A stretch of DNA of 34,187 bases. Origin: Streptomyces milbemycinicus. GTDB taxonomy: Bacteria > Actinomycetota > Actinomycetes > Streptomycetales > Streptomycetaceae. Numbering within the stretch: position 1 is the stretch's first letter; every line of letters starts with the position of its first letter. The translations under genes were made by a program, and so were the position numbers. The DNA is taken from positions 1 to 34,187 of the forward strand of contig NZ_MUNE01000047.1 in NCBI RefSeq assembly GCF_002154605.1, given 5' to 3'. Below the pieces are notes generated by a model. The model searched no databases, was not told the DNA's origin, and saw only the letters and a list, made by a program, of their open reading frames with translations. Below are positions 1-8,095 of this stretch, piece by piece.

Positions 1-525
1 GGCCGGGAACTGGGCGAACAGCGGGCGGCTCTCGTCCGGCTTGATCCCCGAGAGCCCCGTCGTACACAGGCACTCCCCGTCGGTGTCCCGCAGCACCAGA
101 TAGCGCTTCTTGCCGGCCGAGTCGACGAGCGAAGCGCCCGACACGGACGACCGGGACTTCATCTCGGTCTCCTTGGAGCGCCAGTCCACCGCGTTGAAGA
201 GCTGATCGCCGCGGTTGGTCACCGTCCCGTTCACGGTGACGAACCCGCCGTCGTCCCGGACCGCCGAGTGCACGGTGACCACGATCCCGTTCGGGCCCTT
301 GATCTCGCCGATGGTCTTGGACGAGTCGGCCGCGGGCTCGCTGTCCTTGCCGTCGCCGTCGTCCCCGGCCCGGCTGTCCTTGGCGGCCGTGGACTTCTGG
401 CCCGCGCCGTCGTCCGGCTTCTTGCCGTCGTCGCTGCCGCACCCGGCCACGGCGAGGGCCAGGGCCGCCGCGAGCGCCCCCACGGCGGCCCCCCTCCGGG
501 CCTTCGTCGTGTGCCGAATGCTCAT
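1..525 (-). CDS. Secreted lipoprotein, 3' end cut by window edge
   Basis: The reading frame starts at ATG 525 and is open to the window edge, giving the first 175 residues. Residues 1-28 are a lipoprotein signal (basic MSIRHTTKARR, hydrophobic stretch) ending in the lipobox LAVAGC, with Cys29 as the lipidated residue. A low-complexity Asp/Gly/Lys/Ser linker follows (about residues 30-65), then a beta-rich part with two close cysteines (ECLC). It would be anchored to the outer face of the membrane. It lies about 45 nt after the TadG-like gene on the same strand and may be the last gene of the pilus operon. Such positions in Streptomyces are sometimes filled by OmpA-like lipoproteins, but that domain would lie outside the window, so the function is open. 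Confidence 0.75.
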   Translation of the reverse strand, partial: MSIRHTTKARRGAAVGALAAALALAVAGCGSDDGKKPDDGAGQKSTAAKDSRAGDDGDGKDSEPAADSSKTIGEIKGPNGIVVTVHSAVRDDGGFVTVNGTVTNRGDQLFNAVDWRSKETEMKSRSSVSGASLVDSAGKKRYLVLRDTDGECLCTTGLSGIKPDESRPLFAQFPA

Positions 526-569
526 CGCTCGGTGTCCCTCACTCTTCGTTGATTCTTCGTATCCACTCG

Positions 570-1268
570 TCAGTCGGCGAGATGGACGGAGAACAGGTCC
601 TTGGCGTCGGGGAAGAGATCGAGGTGCTCGGGGTCGATGGTGATGTCCTTGCCCTCGCAGACCAGATCGATGACGGGCTTCTCGTCCTTGCCGCCCTCAT
701 CCTTGCCGCCCTCATCCTTACCGTCACCGTCGTCGCCCTTACCGTCGTCGGTCGGGTCGGGCAGCGGAGCCGGCGCCTCGTACGTACAGCGCGGCTGGAC
801 AACCGCCTTGGCGCGCGCGGTCGCGTGCTTGGTCTCCGTACCGGGGATGACGGACTTGCCGACCGCCTTGCGGGTCTTGACCGTGACGGTGAACGAGATC
901 GGCAGATAGCCCGGGACGCACCCTCCGTCGGTGACGTCCGCGTCGTTCTCGCCGGCGAACCACTGTGCCTGGTCGCACGGGTCGCGCAGCGGCTGGAAAC
1001 CCCGGCCGGCCAGCAGGTCTTCCCAGGTCTGTTCGTCGGTGATCGCGTCCAGCAGGCCCTTGCGCAACTGGGCGCGGAAGTCCTCGGCCGCGCCGAGCGC
1101 CGCCGCGTCGGCCGCGGTCTGGCCGCCGTTGCGGGTGGCGCCCGCCTGGCCGACCGCGAAGAGGGCGAGCGCCAGGAAGAGCAGGCCCGCTACCGCCGTG
1201 ATGTAGATCGGGAACGCCTGCCCCGCGTCACCGGCCAGGCGGGGGTGGCGAAAGCGGCGAGGGGTCAC
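570..1268 (-). CDS. TadG-like pilus assembly protein
   Basis: The product is about 232 residues from GTG 1268, which follows the flp stop codon by 8 nt. The frame is open much further upstream but would then run antisense-like through flp, so the GTG is preferred. The N-terminus (GDAGQAFPIYI) leads into one hydrophobic helix and then GGQTAADAAALGAA, the signature of the TadG-like N-terminal domain. The start of the helix resembles a type IVb prepilin, but the usual Glu at +5 is absent, so cleavage by prepilin peptidase is doubtful. The extracytoplasmic part has four or more cysteines and an acidic Lys/Asp/Glu/Gly repeat (KDEGG units, near position 690) before the C-terminus. It probably is a minor, surface-exposed component of the Tad pilus. 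Confidence 0.75.
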   Translation of the reverse strand: MTPRRFRHPRLAGDAGQAFPIYITAVAGLLFLALALFAVGQAGATRNGGQTAADAAALGAAEDFRAQLRKGLLDAITDEQTWEDLLAGRGFQPLRDPCDQAQWFAGENDADVTDGGCVPGYLPISFTVTVKTRKAVGKSVIPGTETKHATARAKAVVQPRCTYEAPAPLPDPTDDGKGDDGDGKDEGGKDEGGKDEKPVIDLVCEGKDITIDPEHLDLFPDAKDLFSVHLAD

Positions 1269-1276
1269 GGGGCCGG

Positions 1277-1441
1277 TCAGATGCCGACGACCTCGGAGAT
1301 CTTGTCGGAGATGGCGTTTGCGATCATGCTGCCGAAGTCCGTCGTCGACAGGACGAGGACGATGGCGACCACCACGGCGATGATGCCCAGATACTCGATC
1401 GAGGTCTGCCCCCGGTCGTTCCGCATGACGCGCTTCCCCAT
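1277..1441 (-). CDS. flp: Flp-type pilin subunit
   Basis: This is a 54-residue prepilin. The start is ATG 1441, preceded by GGAGG at a good distance; an upstream in-frame start would add a non-pilin extension. The sequence NDRGQTSIEYLGIIAVVV carries the type IVb motif: Gly11, Glu16 (+5 after cleavage) and Tyr17, then a hydrophobic helix rich in Val and Ile. By family knowledge the leader is removed after Gly11 by a TadV-type prepilin peptidase, not encoded here, and the mature subunit polymerises into the Flp pilus fibre. A 300-nt gap separates it from the upstream tadC, so the pilin may have its own promoter and higher expression than the assembly genes. Confidence 0.9.
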   Translation of the reverse strand: MGKRVMRNDRGQTSIEYLGIIAVVVAIVLVLSTTDFGSMIANAISDKISEVVGI

Positions 1442-1741
1442 TGTGTTCCCCTCCATGGGTGGCCGTACCGCTCCGGTCCGGCGACTCAACCCCCGTGGTG
1501 CCGCTCGCGACACGAGCAAAGTACGCCGAAACACCTGCCCGGGAACAGTGCCTACGGCACCATTGCATGCCCATTTCGAGGCGTTCGAACCGCGTCGTCA
1601 TCTTCCGGCCGACGTTCAGATCGGCATTCCGGCTAGCGCGGCCCATCCGATTCACCCCCTCCCGGCCCCGAGGAGTCCTCCATGTCCAACTGTCCCATAT
1701 CCGATTGCAATCGCGAAGACACTTCGTCGAATCCAGCCCGG
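1442..1741 (-). other. Non-coding gap upstream of flp
   Basis: No convincing gene lies in these 300 bases; frames crossing them are opposite-strand shadows. Direct reading shows the flp ribosome site (GGAGG near 1450) and a perfect short palindrome GTGCC-TAC-GGCAC at 1548-1560 that could be a hairpin or an operator. The gap most likely holds the flp promoter, but no -35/-10 pair stands out. Confidence 0.4.
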
Positions 1742-2635
1742 TCAATCCCCGGTGATGGAACCGAAATCCGTGCCCGAGCCGATGAAGAAGCCCGCGATGA
1801 GCAGGATCATCGTGCCCGGAACCATAAAGGTCGTGACCACCATGGTCGCCTTGGGCACCGCACGGGCCGCGCGCCGCCGGGCGTTCTGCGCATCGGTGCG
1901 CCGCATATCGTTCGCAATGGCGATCAACGTCTCGACGATCGGCGCGCCGAGCTCCTCGCCCTGCTGCAGCGTGGTGACGAACTGAGCGACCTGCTCCGAG
2001 TCGTTCCGCTTCCGCAATTCCTCGAACGCCTGTCTGCGGCTCACCCCCATGTCCATTTGCCGAAGCGTGATGCGAAGTTCATCCGCCCAGGGTCCCTCGT
2101 ACTTCTCCGCCACCCGGTCCAGTGCCTGACGGAAGCTCAACCCGGCGCTCACCACCACCGCCAGCACATCCAGAAAGTCCGGCAGCGTCCGCTCGATGGC
2201 GTGCCGGCGCTCCCGTACGGCCGCCCAGATGCCGACCTCGATCCAGAACAGCCCGAAAGCGACCAGCACCAGGGCGAGCAGCAGCTGCCCCTTCATCAGC
2301 ATCACCAGCGCGCCGCCGAAGCCGAGGATGCCGTACACCGCGCGCCGCGCCGCATAGCGGTCGACCGTCAACCCGCCCGGGTTGCCCGCCAGATCGATCC
2401 GCCGCCGGACCTTGCCGACCCGCTTCTCGCCCATCATCCGCAGCACGAACGGGGCGTAGCGCATACCGAGCCGGTCCACGGCCGAGCCGACCACCGTCGT
2501 CCGCGTCGCCCCGACCTCCAGCGCCACCGCCAGGTCGCTGGGCAGCTTGGCCTCGCTGCGGTAGAGCGCTATGCCGTACGCGACGCCCGCCACCGACACC
2601 CCCGCCACCAGCGCCAGCAGCACACCGATCGCCAT
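1742..2635 (-). CDS. tadC: TadC-like type II secretion F-domain membrane protein
   Basis: The product is 297 residues, starting at ATG 2635 behind a purine-rich GAAGGGGG stretch. It has an N-terminal membrane helix, a cytoplasmic basic region, a helix pair near residues 95-140, then the T2SS F domain. That domain is recognisable from LPDFLDVLAVVVSAGLSFRQ followed by LRQMDMGVSRRQAFEEL, and the last helix is MVVTTFMVPGTMILLIAGFF. In Tad systems TadB and TadC form the inner-membrane platform that couples the TadA ATPase to pilin extrusion. It lies 22 nt downstream of tadB in the same operon. Assignment as TadC rather than TadB rests on gene order and the longer N-terminal extension. Confidence 0.85.
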   Translation of the reverse strand: MAIGVLLALVAGVSVAGVAYGIALYRSEAKLPSDLAVALEVGATRTTVVGSAVDRLGMRYAPFVLRMMGEKRVGKVRRRIDLAGNPGGLTVDRYAARRAVYGILGFGGALVMLMKGQLLLALVLVAFGLFWIEVGIWAAVRERRHAIERTLPDFLDVLAVVVSAGLSFRQALDRVAEKYEGPWADELRITLRQMDMGVSRRQAFEELRKRNDSEQVAQFVTTLQQGEELGAPIVETLIAIANDMRRTDAQNARRRAARAVPKATMVVTTFMVPGTMILLIAGFFIGSGTDFGSITGD

Positions 2636-2657
2636 GTCCGCCGCCCCCTTCTCAGAC

Positions 2658-3596
2658 TCAGACGTCGATCTTCGACATACGGCGGATCAGGAAGAAGCCG
2701 ACCCCGTACAGCGCGAAGGCCACCACCACCGCGGCCTGGCCCCAGAAGGACGAGGTCATCCGGTCCAGGGAACCCGTCGCGATCCGGTTCATCAGCAGCA
2801 GCGTGCCGATGCCCATCAGCGGCACCACATACGCGGTGACCGTGACCTGGGACAGCTGGGTGCGGACTTCGCGCCTCGTCTCCTTGCGCTCCTCCAGCGT
2901 CTGGGTGAGATTGCGCAGCGAGCTGACGACGGTTCCGCCCGCGCGGTTGGACAGCACGAGCGTGGTGACCAGCACGACCAGCTCCCGGGACGGCAGGCGC
3001 TCGGCGAGCTCGCCCAGCGCGTCGTCGATCGAATGGCCGACCGCCAGCTTGTCGGCGACCTTCGCCAACTCCTCCCCCGCCGGGGCCTCCATCTCGTCGG
3101 CCGCCATGCCCAGCGCGGTACGCAGCGCCAGCCCCGCCTGCGTGGCGTTGGCCAGGATCCGTGACAGCTCGGGCAGTTGGCTGATGAACTTCTCGATCCG
3201 CTTCTGCCGCTGCCAGTTGAGGAACGCGAACGCGGACCAGACCGCGACCACGGCCGCGATCGGCCCGAAGAACGCCGCGAGCAGCGACGCCGCCACCGCC
3301 CACAGGCCGATCGCCGCGCCCGCCGTATAGACGAAGAATTCACCAGGGGTGATGTCAAGACCCGTCGAGGCCAGCCGCAGCTCCAGCTTCCGCCCGAGCC
3401 GGGTGGAGCGCAGCCGCCGGTCCACCCGTGCGAAGCGGCGCGGCCGGCCGGACAGCGGCAGCGACCCCGTATCGGAGAGCCGGTCGAACAGCGCCTGCTG
3501 GGCCTCCTTGCCCCGGGCGTACGTATGCACGCCCGCGACGCCCAGCGCACCGCACACCAGCGTCGCCCCGACCGTCACCACCGCCAGTTGGTCCAT
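2658..3596 (-). CDS. tadB: TadB-like type II secretion F-domain membrane protein
   Basis: The product is 312 residues, starting at ATG 3596, only 6 nt after the tadA stop, with its ribosome site inside the end of tadA. An N-terminal helix is followed by a basic cytoplasmic segment, paired helices near residues 105-145, and the F domain ([20 protein letters not shown], then [20 protein letters not shown]). Two C-terminal helices end the protein. By family it is half of the membrane platform of the Tad pilus machine and would contact TadA. The tight spacing implies translational coupling with tadA. Confidence 0.88.
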   Translation of the reverse strand: MDQLAVVTVGATLVCGALGVAGVHTYARGKEAQQALFDRLSDTGSLPLSGRPRRFARVDRRLRSTRLGRKLELRLASTGLDITPGEFFVYTAGAAIGLWAVAASLLAAFFGPIAAVVAVWSAFAFLNWQRQKRIEKFISQLPELSRILANATQAGLALRTALGMAADEMEAPAGEELAKVADKLAVGHSIDDALGELAERLPSRELVVLVTTLVLSNRAGGTVVSSLRNLTQTLEERKETRREVRTQLSQVTVTAYVVPLMGIGTLLLMNRIATGSLDRMTSSFWGQAAVVVAFALYGVGFFLIRRMSKIDV

Positions 3597-3602
3597 GCCC
3601 GG

Positions 3603-4961
3603 CTACCTCCGCTCACTCGGGCTGTACACGGCCCCGCGCACGCTCAGCTGCGCCGGGAACGCGGCCACACCGAACGCGGGCGGCACCGGCTCGCTCGCCA
3701 GCCGCAGCCGGTCCGCGACCCGCTCCGGCAGCGGGAAGTACGAGAACCGCCCGTGCACGATACGGTCCGCGCCCATCGGCTCGGCGTCGAACCGGCAGAC
3801 GGTCGCGATCCGGTACTCCTCATGGCCATGGCTGTCGAGCAGCGCGACCTCGCTGATCCGCCGCGAGCCGTCGGCGTGCCGGACGAGCTGCACGATGCAG
3901 TCGACCGCGCTGTTGATCTGGTCCCGCAGCGCCTCGTACGGAATCGCCACATCCGACATCGAGGCGAGCGTCTGCAGCCGCATCAGCGCATCCTCCGCGC
4001 TGTTGGCGTGCACGGTCGCCAGCGAGCCGTCATGGCCGGTCGACATGGCCTGCAGCATGTCCAGGGTCTCCCCGCCGCGCACCTCGCCGACGATGATGCG
4101 GTCGGGGCGCATACGGAGCGAGTTGCGCACCAGGTCGCGGATGGTGATCAGGCCCTTGCCCTCGACGTTGGGCGGGCGGGACTCCAGGCGGATCACATGC
4201 GTCTGCTGCAGCTGAAGCTCCGCCGCGTCCTCCACGGTGATGATCCGCTCGCCCTCCGGGATCAGCCCGGAGAGCGAGTTGAGCAGCGTCGTCTTCCCGG
4301 ACCCGGTGGGCCCCGACACCACGACGTTGAACTTCGCCCGCACCAGCGCGGCGAGCAGCAGCAGCGTCTGCTCGTCCAGCGTGCCCATGCCGATCAGCTC
4401 ATGCAGGGTGTACGCGCGCGGGAAGCGGCGGATGGTGAGCGTGGCGCCGGTGAGCGCGAGCGGCGGGATGATCACGTTGACCCGCTCGCCTGACGGCAGC
4501 CGGGCGTCCACCATCGGATTCGACTCGTCCACCCGGCGGTTGACCGTCGAGACGATCCGCTCGATGGTCTGCATCAGCTGTTCCTCGGACGCGAAGCGCA
4601 CGGGGACCAGCTCGACCCGGCCCGCGCGCTCCACGAAGATCTGGTCCGGGCCGTTGACCATGATCTCGGTGATGGAGGCGTCCTCCAGGAGCGGTTCGAG
4701 TACGCCGAGGCCCAGGGCCTCGTCCACGACCCGGCGGATCAGCTGCGACCGCTCGGCGGTGGACAGCACCGGGCCCTCACGGCTGATGATGTGCCCGAGG
4801 ACGCGCTCAAGACGCGAACGCCGCTCGCCGGCGGCGAGCGAGGACATCTCCGCGAGGTCGATCTCCTCGAGCAGCTTGGCGCGGTAGACGGAGACGAGAT
4901 GCCCGTCCTCCCGCCCCTCACCGGGCCCTTCGGGCGCGGTGATGCGTGCCCGCAGGCTCAT
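3603..4961 (-). CDS. tadA: TadA/CpaF pilus assembly ATPase
   Basis: The product is 452 residues from ATG 4961, chosen because AAGGAGG lies just upstream; an upstream in-frame start has no such site. It is a secretion ATPase of the VirB11/PulE class. An N-terminal domain ([14 protein letters not shown], about residues 91-104) precedes the RecA-like core with Walker A GPTGSGKT (217-224), the Asp box ITVEDAAEL, Walker [10 protein letters not shown] (288-296) and the His box [12 protein letters not shown] (309-320). All catalytic motifs look intact. It powers assembly, and in Tad systems probably also retraction, of Flp pili from the cytoplasmic face of the membrane, working with TadB and TadC. 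Confidence 0.95.
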   Translation of the reverse strand: MSLRARITAPEGPGEGREDGHLVSVYRAKLLEEIDLAEMSSLAAGERRSRLERVLGHIISREGPVLSTAERSQLIRRVVDEALGLGVLEPLLEDASITEIMVNGPDQIFVERAGRVELVPVRFASEEQLMQTIERIVSTVNRRVDESNPMVDARLPSGERVNVIIPPLALTGATLTIRRFPRAYTLHELIGMGTLDEQTLLLLAALVRAKFNVVVSGPTGSGKTTLLNSLSGLIPEGERIITVEDAAELQLQQTHVIRLESRPPNVEGKGLITIRDLVRNSLRMRPDRIIVGEVRGGETLDMLQAMSTGHDGSLATVHANSAEDALMRLQTLASMSDVAIPYEALRDQINSAVDCIVQLVRHADGSRRISEVALLDSHGHEEYRIATVCRFDAEPMGADRIVHGRFSYFPLPERVADRLRLASEPVPPAFGVAAFPAQLSVRGAVYSPSERR

Positions 4962-5024
4962 CGGTGTCCTCCTTGTACTGGTATGCGGCTCCGCCGCGTG
5001 ATGGGCTCCGTCCGCCGGGCCCAG

Positions 5025-5074
5025 GACGGGGGCCGGTCCCATGACGGGGTCCGGTCCCCTGACGGGCCGCCGGT
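5025..5074. repeat. 18-bp tandem repeat, about 2.7 copies
   Basis: The units GACGGGGGCCGGTCCCAT (5025-5042) and GACGGGGTCCGGTCCCCT (5043-5060) are followed by a degraded third copy beginning GACGGGCC. It lies in the 112-nt gap between the short tadE stop and the tadA start and may extend just into the tadE stop region. It is probably slippage-prone non-coding sequence; no function is seen. Confidence 0.6.
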
Positions 5075-5508
5075 CAGCCGTCGTCGCACGGCATCGTCGC
5101 GCTCCTCTTCGCGCTCCCGAAGTCCACGCCGGGAATCACCGACGGGATGTCCACCGTGGCGGTCGCCCGCGCCTGCCCGTCCCCGCACGGCGTGACGCCG
5201 ACGTCCGTCCCCTCCGCCAGCCATCCGCTCATCGCCGCCAGCCCCGCGGCCGCCGGGCTGGTCTTCACCTCGTCGAGCGAGGCCGTACGCGCCGCCGCAC
5301 GGGCCGCCGTGCCCGCCTGCTGCACCGCGTACGCGGCAAGCCCCAGCTGAACGGCGGCCAGCGCGACGAGGATCAGCACCGGCAGAAAGCCGAGGAACTC
5401 GATCGAGGCCGACCCCCGGTCGCGGCGCCGCGCGCGGCGCCGGTCGCGCGCGAAGCGCGCCGCGCGTGCCACCGCCCCGCGCCCCGTCACCACCTCACGG
5501 CCGGCCAT
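5074..5508 (-). CDS. TadE-like pseudopilin
   Basis: The product is 144 residues from ATG 5508, which starts 4 nt after the stop of the upstream fusion gene. A long basic N-terminus (multiple Arg) precedes DRGSASIEFLGFLPVLILVAL, the TadE class IVb pseudopilin motif with Gly at the cleavage site and Glu at +5. One hydrophobic helix follows, then QQAGTAARAAARTASLDE and a small extracytoplasmic domain with two cysteines. By family it is a minor pilin that needs processing by the TadV peptidase and helps initiate or stabilise the Flp pilus. This is the second TadE module in the operon; the first is the C-terminus of the preceding gene. Confidence 0.85.
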   Translation of the reverse strand: MAGREVVTGRGAVARAARFARDRRRARRRDRGSASIEFLGFLPVLILVALAAVQLGLAAYAVQQAGTAARAAARTASLDEVKTSPAAAGLAAMSGWLAEGTDVGVTPCGDGQARATATVDIPSVIPGVDFGSAKRSATMPCDDG

Positions 5509-5512
5509 GGCC

Positions 5513-7303
5513 TCACACCCCCTCCGCCTGCTCATCCACCGCACCCGCCGTCCCCGTCACCGGCCACGGGAAGTCCGCGGCCCCGGGGAAGAGCACCGGG
5601 ACGTGGACCTTCACCGTGGCCTTCCAGACCCCGTCCGAGCCCTGGCCGCAGGTGATCTCCGCGCTCTCCTGCCACGCGCTCGGCAGGTCCTTCAGCGCCG
5701 CCTCCTGGCAGGCGCCCGCGTCGCCGCCGACCGCGGCGCCTGCTCGGGCGGCCTTGTCGGCGGAGTTGCCCGCCAGGGAGTACGTATAGCCGAGCAGCAC
5801 GAACTGCCAGATGACGGCCAGTACCACCAGCACCAGCGGCAGCACGCCCAGGAATTCGACCGCGACCTGGCCGCGGTCGCCGCCCCGCTTGCGCTGAAAG
5901 CGCCTGGAGGGTGTGGAGGGGACCTCCCGCAGCGACTCCGGACCGGTGCCCGTACCGCCGTCGGCCGCGCCCGCGCCGCCCCCGGCGGCCGGGGCGTCGC
6001 CGCCCGCTCCTATGGCACGGCGCCGCCGCATGCCCGGGAGCGTGCGGTGGTCCGCCGGGCCGGGGTACGCCCCGCGAGGCGCGCGGCCGCCACCGGGTCC
6101 GCCCCCGCCGGGCCCCGCGCCGCCACCGGGCGGCTCGACCAGGGCCAGTTCCCCGGCCAGACCCCACAGGGCCTGTTTGACGGCCGACTTGGCGTCCAGG
6201 TCCTGCATCCGGCCCGAGTCGACGGCCGGCTGGAGCTCCTTGAAGCCGGCCGGGACGACCGTACGGGCCATCCGGGTGCCCGTCGCGCGCTCGATCAGCT
6301 GCGGCTGGATCTCCGCGCTGCGGGTGTGGCGGTTGACGATGGTGACCGTGTCCTCGGCCTTGCGGACCTGGAGCCGGTCCCAGAGCCGGACCATGCGCTT
6401 GGCGGCGCGCACCGCGACCACGTCCGGGGTCGTCACCAGCAGCGCGAGGTCGGCGATCTCGACGACGGCGGCGCCCGCCGAGGTCATCTGCGTACCGCAG
6501 TCGACGATCACCACCTCGAAGCGCGAGCGCAGCGCGCTGACGACCTGGCGGGCCGCGCGGTCGGAGACCTCCTCACCGCGTTCGCCCTCGCCCGGGGCGA
6601 GCAGCAGCCCGAGGCCGGTCTGGTGGGTGAACACCGCTTCCTGGAGCACGCGCGGCGTGATGTCGTTGATCTGGGCCAGGTCGGCGATCGACCGCCGGAA
6701 CTGCACATCGAGGTAGGAGGCGATGTCGCCGGACTGCAGGTCCATGTCGACGAGTGCGACCCGCCGGCCCGCCGCCTGCGCGGCCAGCGCGAGCTGTACG
6801 GCGGTGACCGTCGTGCCGACCCCGCCCTTGGCGCCCGCGACGGCGACCAGCTTCCCGCCGGGCCCGGTGGCCAGCGCCTCGCCGCCGCCTCCGAGGTGGC
6901 GCCGTACGCCGGTGGCCCACTGGGCGGCGGCCTGGACGCGGGCGGCCAGCTCGTCGTACGACAGCGGCAGCCCGGCGATGCCGCGGGCGCCGGAGTCCAT
7001 GGCGGCGGAGTAGAGCGCGGGCCCGGCGTCCGCGGTCACCAGCACCACGCCCACGGCCGGGAAGCGCAGCGCTATCTCGCGGATGAGTTCGAGCGCGGGG
7101 GCCGGGCCGATGCGCTCGTGGACCAGGACGACCTCGGGCAGGTCGTCCAGGGAGGCGGCGGCCAGCGCGGCGAGGGTGTCGAGCAGCCGGGTCGAGTCAA
7201 CTACCGGCGGGGACGGTTCGGCGCCCGGCAGTTGGCCGAGCAGCCCGCTGAGCGTGCGGGCGGCGTCGGGGTCGCCGACGCCCGGAAGGATTCTGATCGT
7301 CAC
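5513..7303 (-). CDS. CpaE/TadZ-type ATPase fused to a C-terminal TadE pseudopilin
   Basis: The product is 596 residues from GTG 7303. Residues 1-135 resemble the receiver-like N-terminal domain of CpaE. Residues about 150-400 are a MinD/ParA-type P-loop ATPase with the atypical Walker A KGGVGTT (159-165; Thr where MinD has Lys) and VALVDMDLQSGDIA, typical of CpaE/TadZ, which places pilus machines in the cell. A Gly/Pro-rich linker (about 400-470) leads to DRGQVAVEFLGVLPLVLV (from about 476), a complete class IVb prepilin site, a membrane helix and a two-cysteine extracytoplasmic domain: a full TadE. The frame is continuous with no stop and even GC3. A cytoplasmic ATPase would thus be tethered to a pseudopilin, or cut free if prepilin peptidase acts at Gly478. 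Confidence 0.85.
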   Translation of the reverse strand: MTIRILPGVGDPDAARTLSGLLGQLPGAEPSPPVVDSTRLLDTLAALAAASLDDLPEVVLVHERIGPAPALELIREIALRFPAVGVVLVTADAGPALYSAAMDSGARGIAGLPLSYDELAARVQAAAQWATGVRRHLGGGGEALATGPGGKLVAVAGAKGGVGTTVTAVQLALAAQAAGRRVALVDMDLQSGDIASYLDVQFRRSIADLAQINDITPRVLQEAVFTHQTGLGLLLAPGEGERGEEVSDRAARQVVSALRSRFEVVIVDCGTQMTSAGAAVVEIADLALLVTTPDVVAVRAAKRMVRLWDRLQVRKAEDTVTIVNRHTRSAEIQPQLIERATGTRMARTVVPAGFKELQPAVDSGRMQDLDAKSAVKQALWGLAGELALVEPPGGGAGPGGGGPGGGRAPRGAYPGPADHRTLPGMRRRRAIGAGGDAPAAGGGAGAADGGTGTGPESLREVPSTPSRRFQRKRGGDRGQVAVEFLGVLPLVLVVLAVIWQFVLLGYTYSLAGNSADKAARAGAAVGGDAGACQEAALKDLPSAWQESAEITCGQGSDGVWKATVKVHVPVLFPGAADFPWPVTGTAGAVDEQAEGV

Positions 7304-7329
7304 CGGGGCACCGCCTCACTCATGTTCCT

Positions 7330-7361
7330 GCGGCACGCCGCTGGTCGGGTCGTCGTGCCGC
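7330..7361 (-). other. Inverted repeat between cpaB and the ATPase gene
   Basis: GCGGCACG (7330-7337) and CGTGCCGC (7354-7361) are perfect 8-bp arms 16 nt apart. They lie in the short gap between cpaB and the next gene of the operon. The sequence could form an intercistronic mRNA hairpin that sets relative expression, but there is no U-tract, so it is not called a terminator. Confidence 0.35.
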
Positions 7362-7364
7362 TTG

Positions 7365-8069
7365 TCATCTGTCGCCGTCGAGGGTGTAGGTGCGGTCGCG
7401 GGGGGAGACGGTGTCGTCGCCGCCGGGGGCGACGAGGGCGAGCCGTACGTGTGTGGCGAAGGATTCGGCGTACGCGACGCGCTGGGCGTCCCCGGTGTCC
7501 AGCGCGAAGGTGATGGGCACCGCCTTGTCGAGGCGCCGGGTGTCGTCCTGGTCCGGTTCGAGCGCGGTGAGCTTGCCGACGTCGATGACCTCGGCGCCCG
7601 CGACGATGATCTTGGAGACCGGATCGTCGCGCTGGCTCCGGCCCTCGAAGGTCGCGTAGATGTTGACCTTCGAACCGGGGTTGATCTTGCCGGCGACACC
7701 GGTGGCCGCGTCGATCATGATGGCGATCTCCTGCTGCCCCGGCTTGAGCGCCGGGCGCTCGACGATCATGTCGTCCTGGAGCAGCGACCCCTTGCGCAGC
7801 GGGGTGACGGCGATCTTGCCGCGTACGTCGGCGAGGTCGGTGACGGCCGTGGACGGCAGCCAGCGCTTGGGCATCGATATCTTCTCGAACTGGCCAGCAT
7901 CCAGCGCCTGGTAGGCCGGGACGTTCGACTTGAGCTTGTACGCGGTGGTCTCGGGACCGACCTTCGACTCCACGTCGCGGATGACGGACAGCACTCCGGC
8001 GAACGCGCCGCCGGCGCACAGGACCGACAGGACCAGCAGGATGACTCCGCGGCGCTGGCGTGAATTCAT
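7365..8069 (-). CDS. cpaB: CpaB/RcpC-like Flp pilus assembly protein
   Basis: The product is 234 residues from ATG 8069. It has an N-terminal membrane anchor (RRGVILLVLSVLCAGGAFAG), then a SAF-type domain with RWLPSTAVTDLADVRGKIAV and PLRKGSLLQDDM, and IAIMIDAATGVAGKINPGSKV, which are the conserved blocks of CpaB/RcpC. In diderms CpaB works at the secretin; here, in a monoderm, it probably contacts the cell wall or pilus base. The gene sits between the zinc-ribbon protein gene (26-nt gap) and the ATPase-TadE fusion gene in the same operon. Confidence 0.85.
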   Translation of the reverse strand: MNSRQRRGVILLVLSVLCAGGAFAGVLSVIRDVESKVGPETTAYKLKSNVPAYQALDAGQFEKISMPKRWLPSTAVTDLADVRGKIAVTPLRKGSLLQDDMIVERPALKPGQQEIAIMIDAATGVAGKINPGSKVNIYATFEGRSQRDDPVSKIIVAGAEVIDVGKLTALEPDQDDTRRLDKAVPITFALDTGDAQRVAYAESFATHVRLALVAPGGDDTVSPRDRTYTLDGDR

Positions 8070-8095
8070 GGACGCGTAAACCTCGTTCGGGGACG

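Noticed and set aside
660..720. Repeated Lys-Asp-Glu-Gly-Gly codons as a possible repeat element
   Set aside because: It is a low-complexity stretch inside the TadG-like coding sequence, not a separate element.
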